Assembly (NCBI GenBank): GCA_023410645.1 | Contig: JAEYPQ010000007.1 | Location: forward strand, 62,001 to 126,000 | From: Bacillota bacterium | GTDB lineage: Bacteria; Bacillota; Clostridia; TANB77; CAG-465 | Length of the DNA: 64,000 bases | Direction: 5' to 3' | In this document: positions 36,758 through 45,576 of the stretch, piece by piece | How the letters are laid out: each line of letters opens with the position of its first letter | How positions within the stretch are numbered: position 1 is the stretch's first letter | The notes under the pieces: model-generated | The model's database searches: none | Seen by the model: only the letters and a program-made list of their open reading frames with translations | What the model was told of the DNA's origin: nothing | Position numbers and translations under genes: made by a program

Positions 36758-36771
36758 TGTCACTCCGACCA
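36758..36771 (+). repeat. att junction of elements 2 and 3
   Basis: TGTCACTCCGACCA, identical to the last 14 bases of tRNA-Pro. Confidence 0.9.
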
Positions 36772-36772
36772 A

Positions 36773-36803
36773 AAAGAGAGGTTTTTATAACCTCTCTCTT
36801 TTT
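36773..36803 (+). terminator. Terminator at the left end of element 3
   Basis: AAGAGAGGTT pairs with AACCTCTCTCTT around a short loop, followed by TTT; same position relative to att as at 11500 and 26746. Confidence 0.8.
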
Positions 36804-36874
36804 GCATTTTCAATGTTTTTAAGTGTTTCACGTTTTTCAAACTTTGTCAAACCCTATCGTTTTTCATATCTATG

Positions 36875-36906
36875 GCGTCCCAACAGCACCCACTTACAGC
36901 GTCCCA
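36875..36906. repeat. Left-arm repeats of element 3
   Basis: GCGTCCCA at 36875 and 36899, unusually G/C-rich for this DNA, in the position of the arm repeats of elements 1 and 2. Confidence 0.5.
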
Positions 36907-36929
36907 CTTTTTTATTAATGTATATTATT

Positions 36930-39860
36930 TTATGATCCTATAATTTTAAATTTCATATTATACGTAATCAATAAAGATGCTTTAGTATTACATAGTATGG
37001 TATTCATCTCTTGAGTTAAATTATCTATATTTATGCCTGGTTGTACTATAGTTATATTTATTATTGATTTATTGGTTGACATTTTTTTCTCTATTATATC
37101 TAATATTTTCATATTACCAACTTCTAATCTTGACACACCATATTTTTTATTCCTACTAATTTCCCTGCTTTTTATATGCTTTACTATTGATTTTAGGTTG
37201 GATTGCCAACTTATAGATTTTTGTGCTTGTCCACATACTTCATATAAATCTCCTACTCTTTTCCCCACATTTTCACCTTTTGAATATTTACAATGAAACA
37301 AATCAAAAATAATACTATTATCTAACATTTTTATTGCAATAACATCTGCCATTTCACCCGATGAATCATCATCAATAACCACATCATAATACAACAGTTC
37401 TTTTAATTTTCTAATAACATTATATTGTATCGAATCTTCCATTAAAATCAACTTCCCATTTTTACTCTTAAATTGAGACTCTTTAGTTATATCAACTTGT
37501 TTCCAGTCCCATCTTTCTTTATTTGTTTCATCTAAACTAATATTCATATTTGGAATTTCAATATAATATTCTTTTTCAACTGATGACTGATCAGAAAAAG
37601 TAATTTTAGGTGGATTTTCTTGAAAATATTCTTCTAATGAATTTTCTTTTTTTCCATATTTAATAGTAGTTTTATTATCACTTATAGATTTAAAATAAAC
37701 TTTTTTATTAACTTCATCAAATATTTGTTCAAATTCTTCAATAAAGGAATTGGTTCTAACGACAAACGATATTGCATTGCTAGGGGAGTTCTTATTATTT
37801 AATTCAATGCTACTATCATAAATATTAATTTCTGTTCCATTTACTAAAGTGACGTTCCTTGTTAAATCCATATCTAAATCCATAGGCCACTGTATTAATA
37901 TAGGTATACCTAAAGGTTTGGTATATTTAACCTTAGGTATAATAGCTCCTCTAAGTATATCTGAAGTATTTATTGATTTATCTTGTATTTTTTCTCTTAT
38001 ATTTTCACACCAATCAACCCAAAATTTTACACTTTCTAACCATCTGGACCAAATAATACCATTTTTTGAACAACCAATACTTATTTTTTGACCGTTTTCA
38101 TATCCAATCCCAAACAGATTAAGCTTAGTACAGGTGCTTTTGTCTATTTCAGCTATAGCATCTTCAATATCTATTCCAGCAAACATTTTATACCTGATGG
38201 GACCATCAATTTCACATTTAAGGCCAACAGTAGTAAGCATTAATCTGTTTATATTATACAAACTTTTAAAAATTGTATCATCTTTTATTCTAGATGCATT
38301 AGAATAAAAAATACTATTTATAAGTCTATCTGCAATTGATTTATCTTTTGAGTGAACAAAAGCTATTTTCTTTTCTTCATTATAATACAAAATATATATA
38401 TTCCATAAATTATTAGATATGTTTTTATCAATTATCCATTCTATTTTTTCTTCTTTTTTCTCTAGAATAACTAGAATTTTCTTATCAGGATCTAGCATTT
38501 CCTTACAATTTTGTTCTTCAAATACATCTTTCCAATTTTCAAATCTAAATTTTTTTGATTTTATTTCATATGGTATGGCACTTATTTTAGGTGTAAGAAC
38601 ACTTATACCTTTGTTTGAAAAGCCCTTAGAAAAATCTTGAAGTTCTACTTCTTTAGATATAACTTCATTAGATATATTACTTAAGCTAATGTTCCAGTCT
38701 ACATCTTGACTATATAAATTTTCTAATTCCTTTTTCATCTTAACATCGGCTATATTAGAAATTATTGTAGCATCGCCTAAACCTAATTTTTCCCTTGCAA
38801 ACCTACCTATAAATTGTACAGTTATTGGCAAACTTTTATATTTATCATGCATAGCTGCAATTTTAAGTTCTGGTATATCTATTCCTTCCCCAAACATATC
38901 AACACATACTAGTATTTTACTCTTCCCCTCACTAAGCATTTTCATTGCAATATCTTTAGCTTTTTTACTTATTGAACTTGTTACTATTATAGGATTATAT
39001 TTATAGTAATATTTTTTATATATTTTTTCATATAAATAATTAGCCTTGTTTTTAGTATTTGCTCTAGCTAGTACTATATGATTATTTCCATTTGCTAAAT
39101 CTTTTTCTAGTTGCTGTATTGCCATTTCTGCTATTTTTAAATCCGATTTATCTGGATCATATTCCTCTACTGCCCTAAAGTTTATATTTTTAAAATATTT
39201 TTGTTCCTGTGCTAACTTTAGAGGAAAATTATAAATTATATCTCCATCAATTTTTTTCCCATCATCTCTATATGGTGTTGCGGTAAATTGTAATACTCTC
39301 TGATTTAAAAACTTTGACTTTATATTACTCCAAGTTTTTGATGGTATGTGGTGTGCTTCATCAATTATAACATCCGTTACCTTATTTATAATCTCGCAAA
39401 GCACTTTTTCATCTAATCTATTTAACATATTCATAGTAGTTACTATAATATTATTATTATTTAAAATCTCAATCATTTCATCAGAATTAATTGATTTATC
39501 TAGTAAATATGTTATAGGATTTAAAATTTCATCATATACTACATTTATTTTTCTAAGAGTGCTTAGTTCTTTTGCTCTTTCATAAGTTTGTTTTCTTAAT
39601 AAATCACTTGGAACTATAATTAGTACTTTTTTGCACTTTTCTGATATTATTGTTGCAAGCATTGTTTCTGTTTTACCCGTTCCTGTTGGCATAACAATAG
39701 TAACACTTTTATTACTAATAGTCCAATTAGATTTAATAGCACATATCGCTCCTATCTGTGGTTTTCTAAATCCTAGTATACCTTTAGATGTGTTTTCCTC
39801 TTTCAGTTTTATACCATCTTCCCATGATTTTAATACATCATTACAATTATATTCATTCAT
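36930..39860 (-). CDS. SF2 helicase with C-terminal nuclease-like region
   Basis: 976 aa. Helicase motifs: Walker A VMPTGTGKTE (residues 56-65), DEAHH (167-171), FTATPYRDDG and IGRFAREKLG. Residues ~420-800 match nothing I know. Near the C-terminus, GEMADVIAIK followed by IIFDLFHCK is arranged like a PD-(D/E)xK nuclease core. Large single-gene helicase-nucleases in the att-int slot of mobile elements are often phage defence. The named system is not assigned. No partner gene is adjacent. Confidence 0.8.
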   Translation of the reverse strand: MNEYNCNDVLKSWEDGIKLKEENTSKGILGFRKPQIGAICAIKSNWTISNKSVTIVMPTGTGKTETMLATIISEKCKKVLIIVPSDLLRKQTYERAKELSTLRKINVVYDEILNPITYLLDKSINSDEMIEILNNNNIIVTTMNMLNRLDEKVLCEIINKVTDVIIDEAHHIPSKTWSNIKSKFLNQRVLQFTATPYRDDGKKIDGDIIYNFPLKLAQEQKYFKNINFRAVEEYDPDKSDLKIAEMAIQQLEKDLANGNNHIVLARANTKNKANYLYEKIYKKYYYKYNPIIVTSSISKKAKDIAMKMLSEGKSKILVCVDMFGEGIDIPELKIAAMHDKYKSLPITVQFIGRFAREKLGLGDATIISNIADVKMKKELENLYSQDVDWNISLSNISNEVISKEVELQDFSKGFSNKGISVLTPKISAIPYEIKSKKFRFENWKDVFEEQNCKEMLDPDKKILVILEKKEEKIEWIIDKNISNNLWNIYILYYNEEKKIAFVHSKDKSIADRLINSIFYSNASRIKDDTIFKSLYNINRLMLTTVGLKCEIDGPIRYKMFAGIDIEDAIAEIDKSTCTKLNLFGIGYENGQKISIGCSKNGIIWSRWLESVKFWVDWCENIREKIQDKSINTSDILRGAIIPKVKYTKPLGIPILIQWPMDLDMDLTRNVTLVNGTEINIYDSSIELNNKNSPSNAISFVVRTNSFIEEFEQIFDEVNKKVYFKSISDNKTTIKYGKKENSLEEYFQENPPKITFSDQSSVEKEYYIEIPNMNISLDETNKERWDWKQVDITKESQFKSKNGKLILMEDSIQYNVIRKLKELLYYDVVIDDDSSGEMADVIAIKMLDNSIIFDLFHCKYSKGENVGKRVGDLYEVCGQAQKSISWQSNLKSIVKHIKSREISRNKKYGVSRLEVGNMKILDIIEKKMSTNKSIINITIVQPGINIDNLTQEMNTILCNTKASLLITYNMKFKIIGS

Positions 39861-40000
39861 CTATATCCTTCTTTCATATAAACAACAAGAAACCTATTTT
39901 TTGCATTATATCTGATAATATATTTATTTATAACATATTCTAACATATATAGCATTTTCATTTTGTCGAATTTTGTTGTTTTTATAAAAGTGATATATTA

Positions 40001-41173
40001 TTATAATTCTATATCTTTATTTTTACTAAATATATTTTTATTTAGATATTTAGCAACCTTGTCTAATTCTTCTTGTTTAAACTCATTAAATACAGATGTA
40101 TAAGTATTAAGCGTAATTTTAACGTCAGTATGTCCCATTAATCTTTGTAACACTACAGGTGTCATACCAGCTTCAATGGATCTCGTTGCATATGTATGCC
40201 TTAATGAATGTGTACTTATTCCATTAGCATCTAAACCTAGTTGTGTTTTAAATATTCTTTTTAAAACTGTATTTACAGCAGTAGGTCTAACATATTCATT
40301 ATTAGTCAAAAACAGTTGATTATCTCTATTGTTTTTAGCTATTTCCAATTGTTCTTTTAAATCTTTTCTTATTATATTAGGTATTGGTAGCACTCTTCTA
40401 CCAGCTTTAGTCTTAGCTCTATTGTTCATAATAACATTAAAGTCCTTATCTCTAGTTAATGTCCTTGATATTGATATTGTATTTTTCTTTAAATCTATAT
40501 CATCACTTCTTAAGGCAAGTGCTTCACCTACTCTTAGTCCCATATACATTTCAAACATAAGACAAACTTTATAGTTTTCTTCTTTAATTGTAACGCTATT
40601 TAAGTAGTTAGAAAATATGGTTTGTTCTTCTATAGTTAATGCTCTAATTTCTTTATCAGGTTTTGTACTTTTAGGCTTTATAACATCTTCTGCTGGATTT
40701 GAAATTATAATTTTTTTCTTTACGGCAGATCTACATGCTCCATTAATCAATTCATAAAGTTTTTTTATATATGAACTACTAAAATTTTTATGCTGATTTA
40801 GAAATCCTTGTATATCATTTGAAGTTAACTCTTGAATATTAATATTTCCAATTCTATGATCTTTGATTTTTCTTGAAGTCCATTTCAATCTTGCATATTG
40901 ACCTTCTCCTATTATATTAGATTCAAATTTTTCATTTCTTATATTATCTATTATTTCACCTAAAGTAATTGTATTTTTTTGCAAGTATAGATTATTATTC
41001 TTTTTATACATTACTTCAGTCAATTTATCAATTACTTCTTTTCTTGTTTTTCCATATATTGATTTTCTTATCAAATTTCCTTTTTCATCTGTACCATCAT
41101 AATATTGTGCTCTCCATCTATTTCTAGCTTTATCTTCATATATAGATCCCTCTCCCTTTTCTCTTTCAGTCAC
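40001..41173 (-). CDS. int: Tyrosine integrase of element 3
   Basis: 390 aa, third member of the integrase family. Catalytic residues in MGLRVGEALAL, HSLRHTYATR, LMGHTDVKITLNTY and Tyr of NTYTSVF. It starts with GTG 41173, which overlaps the excisionase stop codon, so the two are translationally coupled. The C-terminal tail is longer than in int1 and basic/acidic mixed. Confidence 0.96.
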   Translation of the reverse strand: MTEREKGEGSIYEDKARNRWRAQYYDGTDEKGNLIRKSIYGKTRKEVIDKLTEVMYKKNNNLYLQKNTITLGEIIDNIRNEKFESNIIGEGQYARLKWTSRKIKDHRIGNINIQELTSNDIQGFLNQHKNFSSSYIKKLYELINGACRSAVKKKIIISNPAEDVIKPKSTKPDKEIRALTIEEQTIFSNYLNSVTIKEENYKVCLMFEMYMGLRVGEALALRSDDIDLKKNTISISRTLTRDKDFNVIMNNRAKTKAGRRVLPIPNIIRKDLKEQLEIAKNNRDNQLFLTNNEYVRPTAVNTVLKRIFKTQLGLDANGISTHSLRHTYATRSIEAGMTPVVLQRLMGHTDVKITLNTYTSVFNEFKQEELDKVAKYLNKNIFSKNKDIEL

Positions 41174-41418
41174 TATGTCACCTCAGTCCTTTTATTTAGT
41201 TTCCAAAGAGCATAAGCTACTGATGATATAGTTTTTGTTTTACCTATATTTACTGATGGAAAGTCAGATCTATTAAATAATTCATTAGTCTTATTTTCTC
41301 CCATCATTAAATCCTTAGCTACATCTTTTACAGTTAAATTTTTCCAAGGATCATCTAATCTTCCTATTGCACTTTTAATTATTTCTTTTTTTATTTCTTC
41401 ATTTAGATTATCAAACAT
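41173..41418 (-). CDS. Excisionase-like DNA-binding protein of element 3
   Basis: 81 aa, closest to the element 2 copy (LDDPWKNLTVKDVAKDLMMG, then NRSDFPSVNIGKTK). Overlap with int3 supports a role as recombination directionality factor. GGAGGTTTGAGAT precedes ATG 41418. Confidence 0.8.
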   Translation of the reverse strand: MFDNLNEEIKKEIIKSAIGRLDDPWKNLTVKDVAKDLMMGENKTNELFNRSDFPSVNIGKTKTISSVAYALWKLNKRTEVT

Positions 41419-41434
41419 ATCTCAAACCTCCATG

Positions 41435-41599
41435 CTATTTATCTTTTTTATTATCACAAAACTCTTTACCTAAGTTATATTTTCTCTCAAATTCATTATT
41501 CTTAGTTTTATTTGGATTTTGCTTAAACTTAATAAATATACTAAATGAACATATACCAAGTATATATCCAATTATTAGAATTAAAATATTCTCTATCAT
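41435..41599 (-). CDS. Small membrane protein
   Basis: 54 aa: one N-terminal TM (IENILILIIGYILGICSFSI) and a lysine/asparagine-rich tail. GAAAGGGGATTAAAATT precedes ATG 41599. It lies 16 bases before xis3, in the place where Tn916-like elements keep a short ORF. Function unknown. Confidence 0.6.
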   Translation of the reverse strand: MIENILILIIGYILGICSFSIFIKFKQNPNKTKNNEFERKYNLGKEFCDNKKDK

Positions 41600-42000
41600 A
41601 ATTTTAATCCCCTTTCAAAATATTTATCAATTACAACTGTATTAGCAATACACATAAGATATTTTGTATATCTTCCTCTTTTTTCGAGAAGTTACCCCTT
41701 TACATCACGTTAGCCAGGCAAAAGTATCATTATCTAGTTGTAGATCATCGCCAATAAGTCTTACTATCAACTTATATTTTCCCTTGTTATATCAGTTTAT
41801 TATAAACACTATATCTACTTACCAATAAATATAGTGTTTATAATTATCTGCTTCTTGTGGCTTCCTGTTCCTCACAGTTACAACCAGTTAAAGTATTGTA
41901 ATTAATTATAATACCTATAATTAGGTATATTTTTCAATGTACTTGAAAGTAAATTTTCACTTTCAAATATAAAGGCAAAATAAATATCCAAAACGTTCCC
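41600..42000 (-). other. Long leader-like intergenic region with 16-bp hairpin
   Basis: A 400-base stretch without a convincing gene. Perfect 16-base arms at 41799-41814 and 41829-41844 form a stable hairpin. Around it are blocks that are more G/C-rich than the neighbourhood, e.g. GAGGAACAGGAAGCCACAAG and TTTGCCTGGCTAACGTGATG on the minus strand. It lies between the sigma/HTH pair and xis/int, so it may be a regulatory RNA for excision. A known riboswitch class was not recognised. Confidence 0.45.
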
Positions 42001-42006
42001 TCCAAA

Positions 42007-42207
42007 TTAAATATTTTTAAAGTTTTTTATTTCTTTATATAATTTTTCTATTATTTCTGATACACAATCTTGATCAACTTGCCTAGTTGTATAGTCTACA
42101 CTATTTTTTAATATTGATGACATATACATATCAATAATTTTCACTATTGACTCTTTATCACCATCTACTGCTTTAGATAGAGTTTCTCTAAATTCAAAAT
42201 CTTCCAT
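42007..42207 (-). CDS. Helix-turn-helix protein of conjugative transposon type (Tn916 Orf8-like)
   Basis: 66 aa. FRETLSKAVDGDKESIVKII and DYTTRQVDQDCVSEIIEKLY match the short HTH family that follows the sigma-like protein in Tn916 relatives. It starts 4 bases after the sigma gene. Probably regulates the element's conjugation or excision promoter together with it. Confidence 0.85.
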   Translation of the reverse strand: MEDFEFRETLSKAVDGDKESIVKIIDMYMSSILKNSVDYTTRQVDQDCVSEIIEKLYKEIKNFKNI

Positions 42208-42211
42208 ATTA

Positions 42212-42616
42212 CTATTTACCTTTCTTTAAATTCTTTTTAAATTTTTCTTTAGCTTTATATAAAGTAGTTCTTACTGTAGTTTCACTTATATTAAGTATTT
42301 TCGCAATTTCTACACTTGAATAGTTTTCTACTGCTGTTAAATATAAAACTAGCTTTTGTTTATTAGTTAGAGATTTCATTGCATTAAAATAGTCATGATT
42401 AGAAAATATTTTCTCTAAATCAGAATATGAAATTTCGTTTTTTGATAAAAAAATTGTACCATCATCGTTTTCTGATAATGGTACATTTATGATTTCATTT
42501 AAATTTGTTTCTTTGCTTTGTCTATATCGTTTTTTCTTAAAATAATTTATTGCTGTATTTCTTATAACTAAATTTATATATTTTGTAAAACTAGCTTTTA
42601 ATATATCATCACTCAT
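42212..42616 (-). CDS. Sigma-70-like factor of conjugative transposon type (Tn916 Orf7-like)
   Basis: 134 aa. An N-terminal region 2-like part (FTKYINLVIRNTAINYFKKK) and a C-terminal region 4 helix-turn-helix (LTNKQKLVLYLTAVENYSSV, then EIAKILNISETTVRTTLYKA). Start ATG 42616 follows GAGGGGGTG. In Tn916 the homologous protein belongs to the regulatory cascade leading to excision and transfer. Confidence 0.88.
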   Translation of the reverse strand: MSDDILKASFTKYINLVIRNTAINYFKKKRYRQSKETNLNEIINVPLSENDDGTIFLSKNEISYSDLEKIFSNHDYFNAMKSLTNKQKLVLYLTAVENYSSVEIAKILNISETTVRTTLYKAKEKFKKNLKKGK

Positions 42617-42668
42617 AATTTTCACCCCCTCACTTTTTACAGTTTAGGGGTGGTTGCTAAAAAAGCAT

Positions 42669-42712
42669 GAAAAAAGGACCAGTAAATACGAGTTTTAACC
42701 CATATTTACTGG
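42669..42712 (-). terminator. Terminator/attenuator upstream of the sigma gene
   Basis: CCAGTAAATA pairs with TATTTACTGG, followed on the minus strand by TCCTTTTTTC. It ends the 43484-42805 transcript or attenuates read-through into the sigma gene. Confidence 0.7.
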
Positions 42713-42804
42713 AGCTTATATTGCAATTGGTTGTTTTATTAAAGTATTCGACAGCCCTCTAAAAATATTATCATATTATGATTAAAAATGTTGTCGAAAA
42801 TTGT

Positions 42805-43470
42805 TTACTTTTTGTTTAGTATATACTTATATTTTGAATCAAAGAAAATACAAAATTCACCTAAATATTTTTCTAATTCTTCTGAAACATCGTTTTTCTT
42901 AGTCATAAACGAAATAGAATCAGTAATTGCTCTATATGAGCATATTATCACAATAAGTACTATTAATAAGGTTAAAAATGTAGCCGCTACTTCTGGTAAT
43001 TTATCAAAATTAGCTTTTCCTTTATCCAAATTTACATATACCATAAATATTGCTACAATTGTTACAGAAACCTCAAAAATGCCCTCAAAAATACCTTTTT
43101 TAATACTTTTAGGTACATACGATAAATAATGTTCATGCAATTCTTTTATTTGATTTTTCTTTACTATATCATTATTTCTTAGTATATTTATTAAATTGTC
43201 TTTTTTTACTTCATTTTTATTGTCTTTATACTTTCTTATATTTTCTCTAAATTTAGTATATTTTTTAGGAGATTTTAAGTACCCATTAGATTTTAACACA
43301 TAAAAATAACAAGTACTTGGCACTAAGATTAGCTCTATAATTATTGTAAGCATAAAATCTCTAGATAAAATATATATAAGCCATATTATAAAAACCTCGA
43401 TAGCTAATACATGTGTATAGCCTAATTTAGGATATTTGCTTTTGTATTCTTCTTCAATTATATTATACAT
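42805..43470 (-). CDS. Membrane protein of unknown function
   Basis: 221 aa with four hydrophobic segments in two pairs (about residues 20-60 and 130-185), separated by a very basic loop (SPKKYTKFRENIRKYKDNKN). No motif recognised. It forms an operon with the RHH protein upstream (13 bases). The pair could be a regulator plus membrane effector, possibly toxin/antitoxin-like, but this is speculative. Confidence 0.6.
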   Translation of the reverse strand: MYNIIEEEYKSKYPKLGYTHVLAIEVFIIWLIYILSRDFMLTIIIELILVPSTCYFYVLKSNGYLKSPKKYTKFRENIRKYKDNKNEVKKDNLINILRNNDIVKKNQIKELHEHYLSYVPKSIKKGIFEGIFEVSVTIVAIFMVYVNLDKGKANFDKLPEVAATFLTLLIVLIVIICSYRAITDSISFMTKKNDVSEELEKYLGEFCIFFDSKYKYILNKK

Positions 43471-43483
43471 AAATTTTCTCCTA

Positions 43484-43831
43484 CTATAATATTATATTTT
43501 CTGATTCAACTAAAGCTTCTTTTATAGCAGTATTTACAAGTCTGCTAAACGAAATCCCAGTTTTCTCTCTCATTTCTTCTATCCTTAGTATATTGTTTTT
43601 TCTTATCATTATAGATCTATATGTAACTGTTTCATTTTGAGGTTTTTTATAATATTGAGGATTATTCTTTTCTACATACAATTCTAAATATACATTTACT
43701 AAATCACTAATTGTTGAATCATATTTTGTACCTATTAATTGTTTTAAATGTGAATACAAGTTATCCTCGATATTTATAGATCTTTGAATTAGTGGATTAT
43801 CTATACTATATAACTTTTCAAAAAAATTCAT
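43484..43831 (-). CDS. Ribbon-helix-helix-type regulator, two repeats
   Basis: 115 aa with two segments of RHH pattern: RSINIEDNLYSHLKQLIG and YRSIMIRKNNILRIEEMREK followed by SFSRLVNTAIKEAL. GGAGGTAGTAA precedes ATG 43831. Divergent from the gene at 43984; the palindrome at 43902-43929 between them is a likely operator. Confidence 0.6.
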   Translation of the reverse strand: MNFFEKLYSIDNPLIQRSINIEDNLYSHLKQLIGTKYDSTISDLVNVYLELYVEKNNPQYYKKPQNETVTYRSIMIRKNNILRIEEMREKTGISFSRLVNTAIKEALVESENIIL

Positions 43832-43901
43832 TTACTACCTCCATTACTTATAAAACTTATATACATAAGTATATATCATTTATCGAATGTATTAAACTAA
43901 T

Positions 43902-43962
43902 TATTTACATTATAATTATAATGTAAATAGGTTTGACAAATTAAATATTTTAATATTATAAT
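43902..43962 (+). promoter_or_regulatory. 28-base palindrome and promoter of the 43984 gene
   Basis: 43902-43929 is a perfect palindrome (14-base arms). TTGACA at 43933 and TATAAT at 43957 with an 18-base spacer follow it. Control by the divergent RHH protein is inferred. Confidence 0.7.
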
Positions 43963-43983
43963 GTTATTGTTAGAGGGAGTGAT

Positions 43984-44292
43984 ATGATGTTTTATTTAGA
44001 TTCTTATAATTCAACAAATATTCAAATAACAAAAAAGGAAATACCTGAAGTATTAAATAACTTTAAAAATAGCGAAGTAAATATTGTTCAATTTGGAGGT
44101 GTATGTTCTAGAGTATATGGACAAGAATTTGATTTTGTTATTACTAAGTATCAAATTATTCTATGGACCAATACAATTGATGAACTTACTATAAACTTTG
44201 ATGAACTAGCTGTAATTTATAAGGATGAACTTGGCTATACACTACAATTACAATTTGATAGTAATATTATCCTTGTAATCGAAAAAGTATAA
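43984..44292 (+). CDS. Hypothetical protein
   Basis: 102 aa soluble protein with alternating beta-strand pattern (GGVCSRVYGQEFDFVITKYQ, IILWTNTIDELTINFDELAV). No family recognised. AGGGAGTGAT precedes the start; an ATG immediately after is an alternative. The only plus-strand gene in this part of element 3. Confidence 0.65.
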   Translation: MMFYLDSYNSTNIQITKKEIPEVLNNFKNSEVNIVQFGGVCSRVYGQEFDFVITKYQIILWTNTIDELTINFDELAVIYKDELGYTLQLQFDSNIILVIEKV

Positions 44293-44296
44293 TAAA

Positions 44297-44336
44297 ATAG
44301 TACAACGTTGATATATATTTGCGTTGTACTATTTTT
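44297..44336. terminator. Bidirectional terminator
   Basis: ATAGTACAACG and CGTTGTACTAT pair (11 bp), with T and A runs outside, between convergent genes. Confidence 0.85.
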
Positions 44337-45566
44337 ATCTAAAAAGATCAATAATATTTCTAAAGGCATTATAATTGTTATTTTTTTGAATACTATCTTT
44401 CTCTTGATTTTTAACTGTTATATTATATATTGTTGGATCTAAGTAGTACCCTGGCAATGTATATATTTCTTGTATTTTATAATCACCTCCTTGTAAATAT
44501 TCTACTAATATCTCTCCATTTTTATTAGTTTCATATTCTCCTAAAATATCATCATTATTTTTTAAAATTCTAAATTTAACTCCCTGCATTGTATCGTTAT
44601 CAATATTTTTCTTAATAATATGTATTCCGCCCAATTTCTTACTGTAGAAATAAATATCTGTTGGGTCTTTAGCAAGTTCAATTTTAATAGTTTGTGTTTC
44701 TGAATATGAATCATATCTACTATCAACACTTATCTGCTCTATTTTATAATTTGCTGGATATAAATGCTCAATTTCTATCTTACCACTATCATTTGTTAAA
44801 TATTCTCCTACAATTTGGTTTGTATCCAGGTTAGTTACCTTAAACTTAGTATCTACTAGTGGATTATCATTATAGTTATCTAAACTATAAATATTCAAAT
44901 CTGAATATGGTTGATTTTGTATCTCCTGAATAGTAGTATTTTCAGGAACTACTTGTATCGTATATTTATTACTATCTTTCTCATAATATTCAGGACCATA
45001 TAGTTGTTCAATTGTATATGTTGCAGTAGTAGTCTTTTCTATAAATACTTCACCATTATCATCACTCATATATTCATTTGATGTATTATTATTTATATTA
45101 GTTATTAATAATTTAGCTCCTTTTAATAATTCATTTGTTTTACTATCTTTCACTACAATTTTTATATTTCCTAGAAATTCATTAATAACTTTAAGTTCTG
45201 TATTAGGTTTATCAAATTCAACTTTCAGATCATATATATTTGGATTTAATTCTCGTATCCATCTAGAGTTTTAAGTTGGACAACTTGGTAATCACCTTGT
45301 ACTAAATTTTCAACTGTTATATTTCCTTGCGAATCAGTAACATATTCTCCCACTATTCCAGCAGTATCTTTATTTGTAATCTTAAAGGTCGTACCTTGCA
45401 TATTTTGATTTAATGTATCAATATTTAAAATGTTTATTCCACTTAATTTATGATTTATTATTTCAATTCTTGTATTTAATAAAGTTTCTGCAAAAACATT
45501 ATTAACAAGTAATATAGCTATTAAAATTGTCGCTATAATTGACTTTTTAATTCTTCTTTCTTTCAT
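44335..45566 (-). pseudogene. SpaA/Cna-B-type surface protein, frameshifted
   Basis: The first frame (45566-45246) has a signal peptide (KKSIIATILIAILLVNNVFA) and a Cna-B-type repeat ending in LKTLDGYEN. The second frame (45153 back to about 45260, ending 44335) continues as LNPNIYDLKVEFDKP and three further repeats with the pattern TxFKIxxxDxGxIxGEY...G...I..L..GxYxI.Q. A one-base change near 45255 joins them into about 410 aa. No LPXTG anchor is seen. MKERRIKK at 45566 follows ATAGGAGGATTCAT. Probably an adhesin or pilin that aids mating contact, now broken. Confidence 0.8.
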
Positions 45567-45576
45567 ATGAATCCTC

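Larger units (their letters stand above)
26744..36771. mobile_element. Element 2: mobilisable element with CBASS and MOBV relaxase
   Basis: 10.0 kb between att copies at 26729 and 36758. It has int/xis, a Mob/Pre relaxase with its oriT, a phage-type replisome organiser, two repressor systems (XRE with Fic; XRE with ImmA metallopeptidase) and a CBASS-type operon. It encodes no secretion system and would need a helper such as element 3. Confidence 0.88.

Noticed and set aside
41700..41735. Third copy of the oriT-like motif (GTTAGCCAGGCAAAAG)
   Set aside because: Only GGCAAA-type similarity; the ATCTTACGA half is missing.
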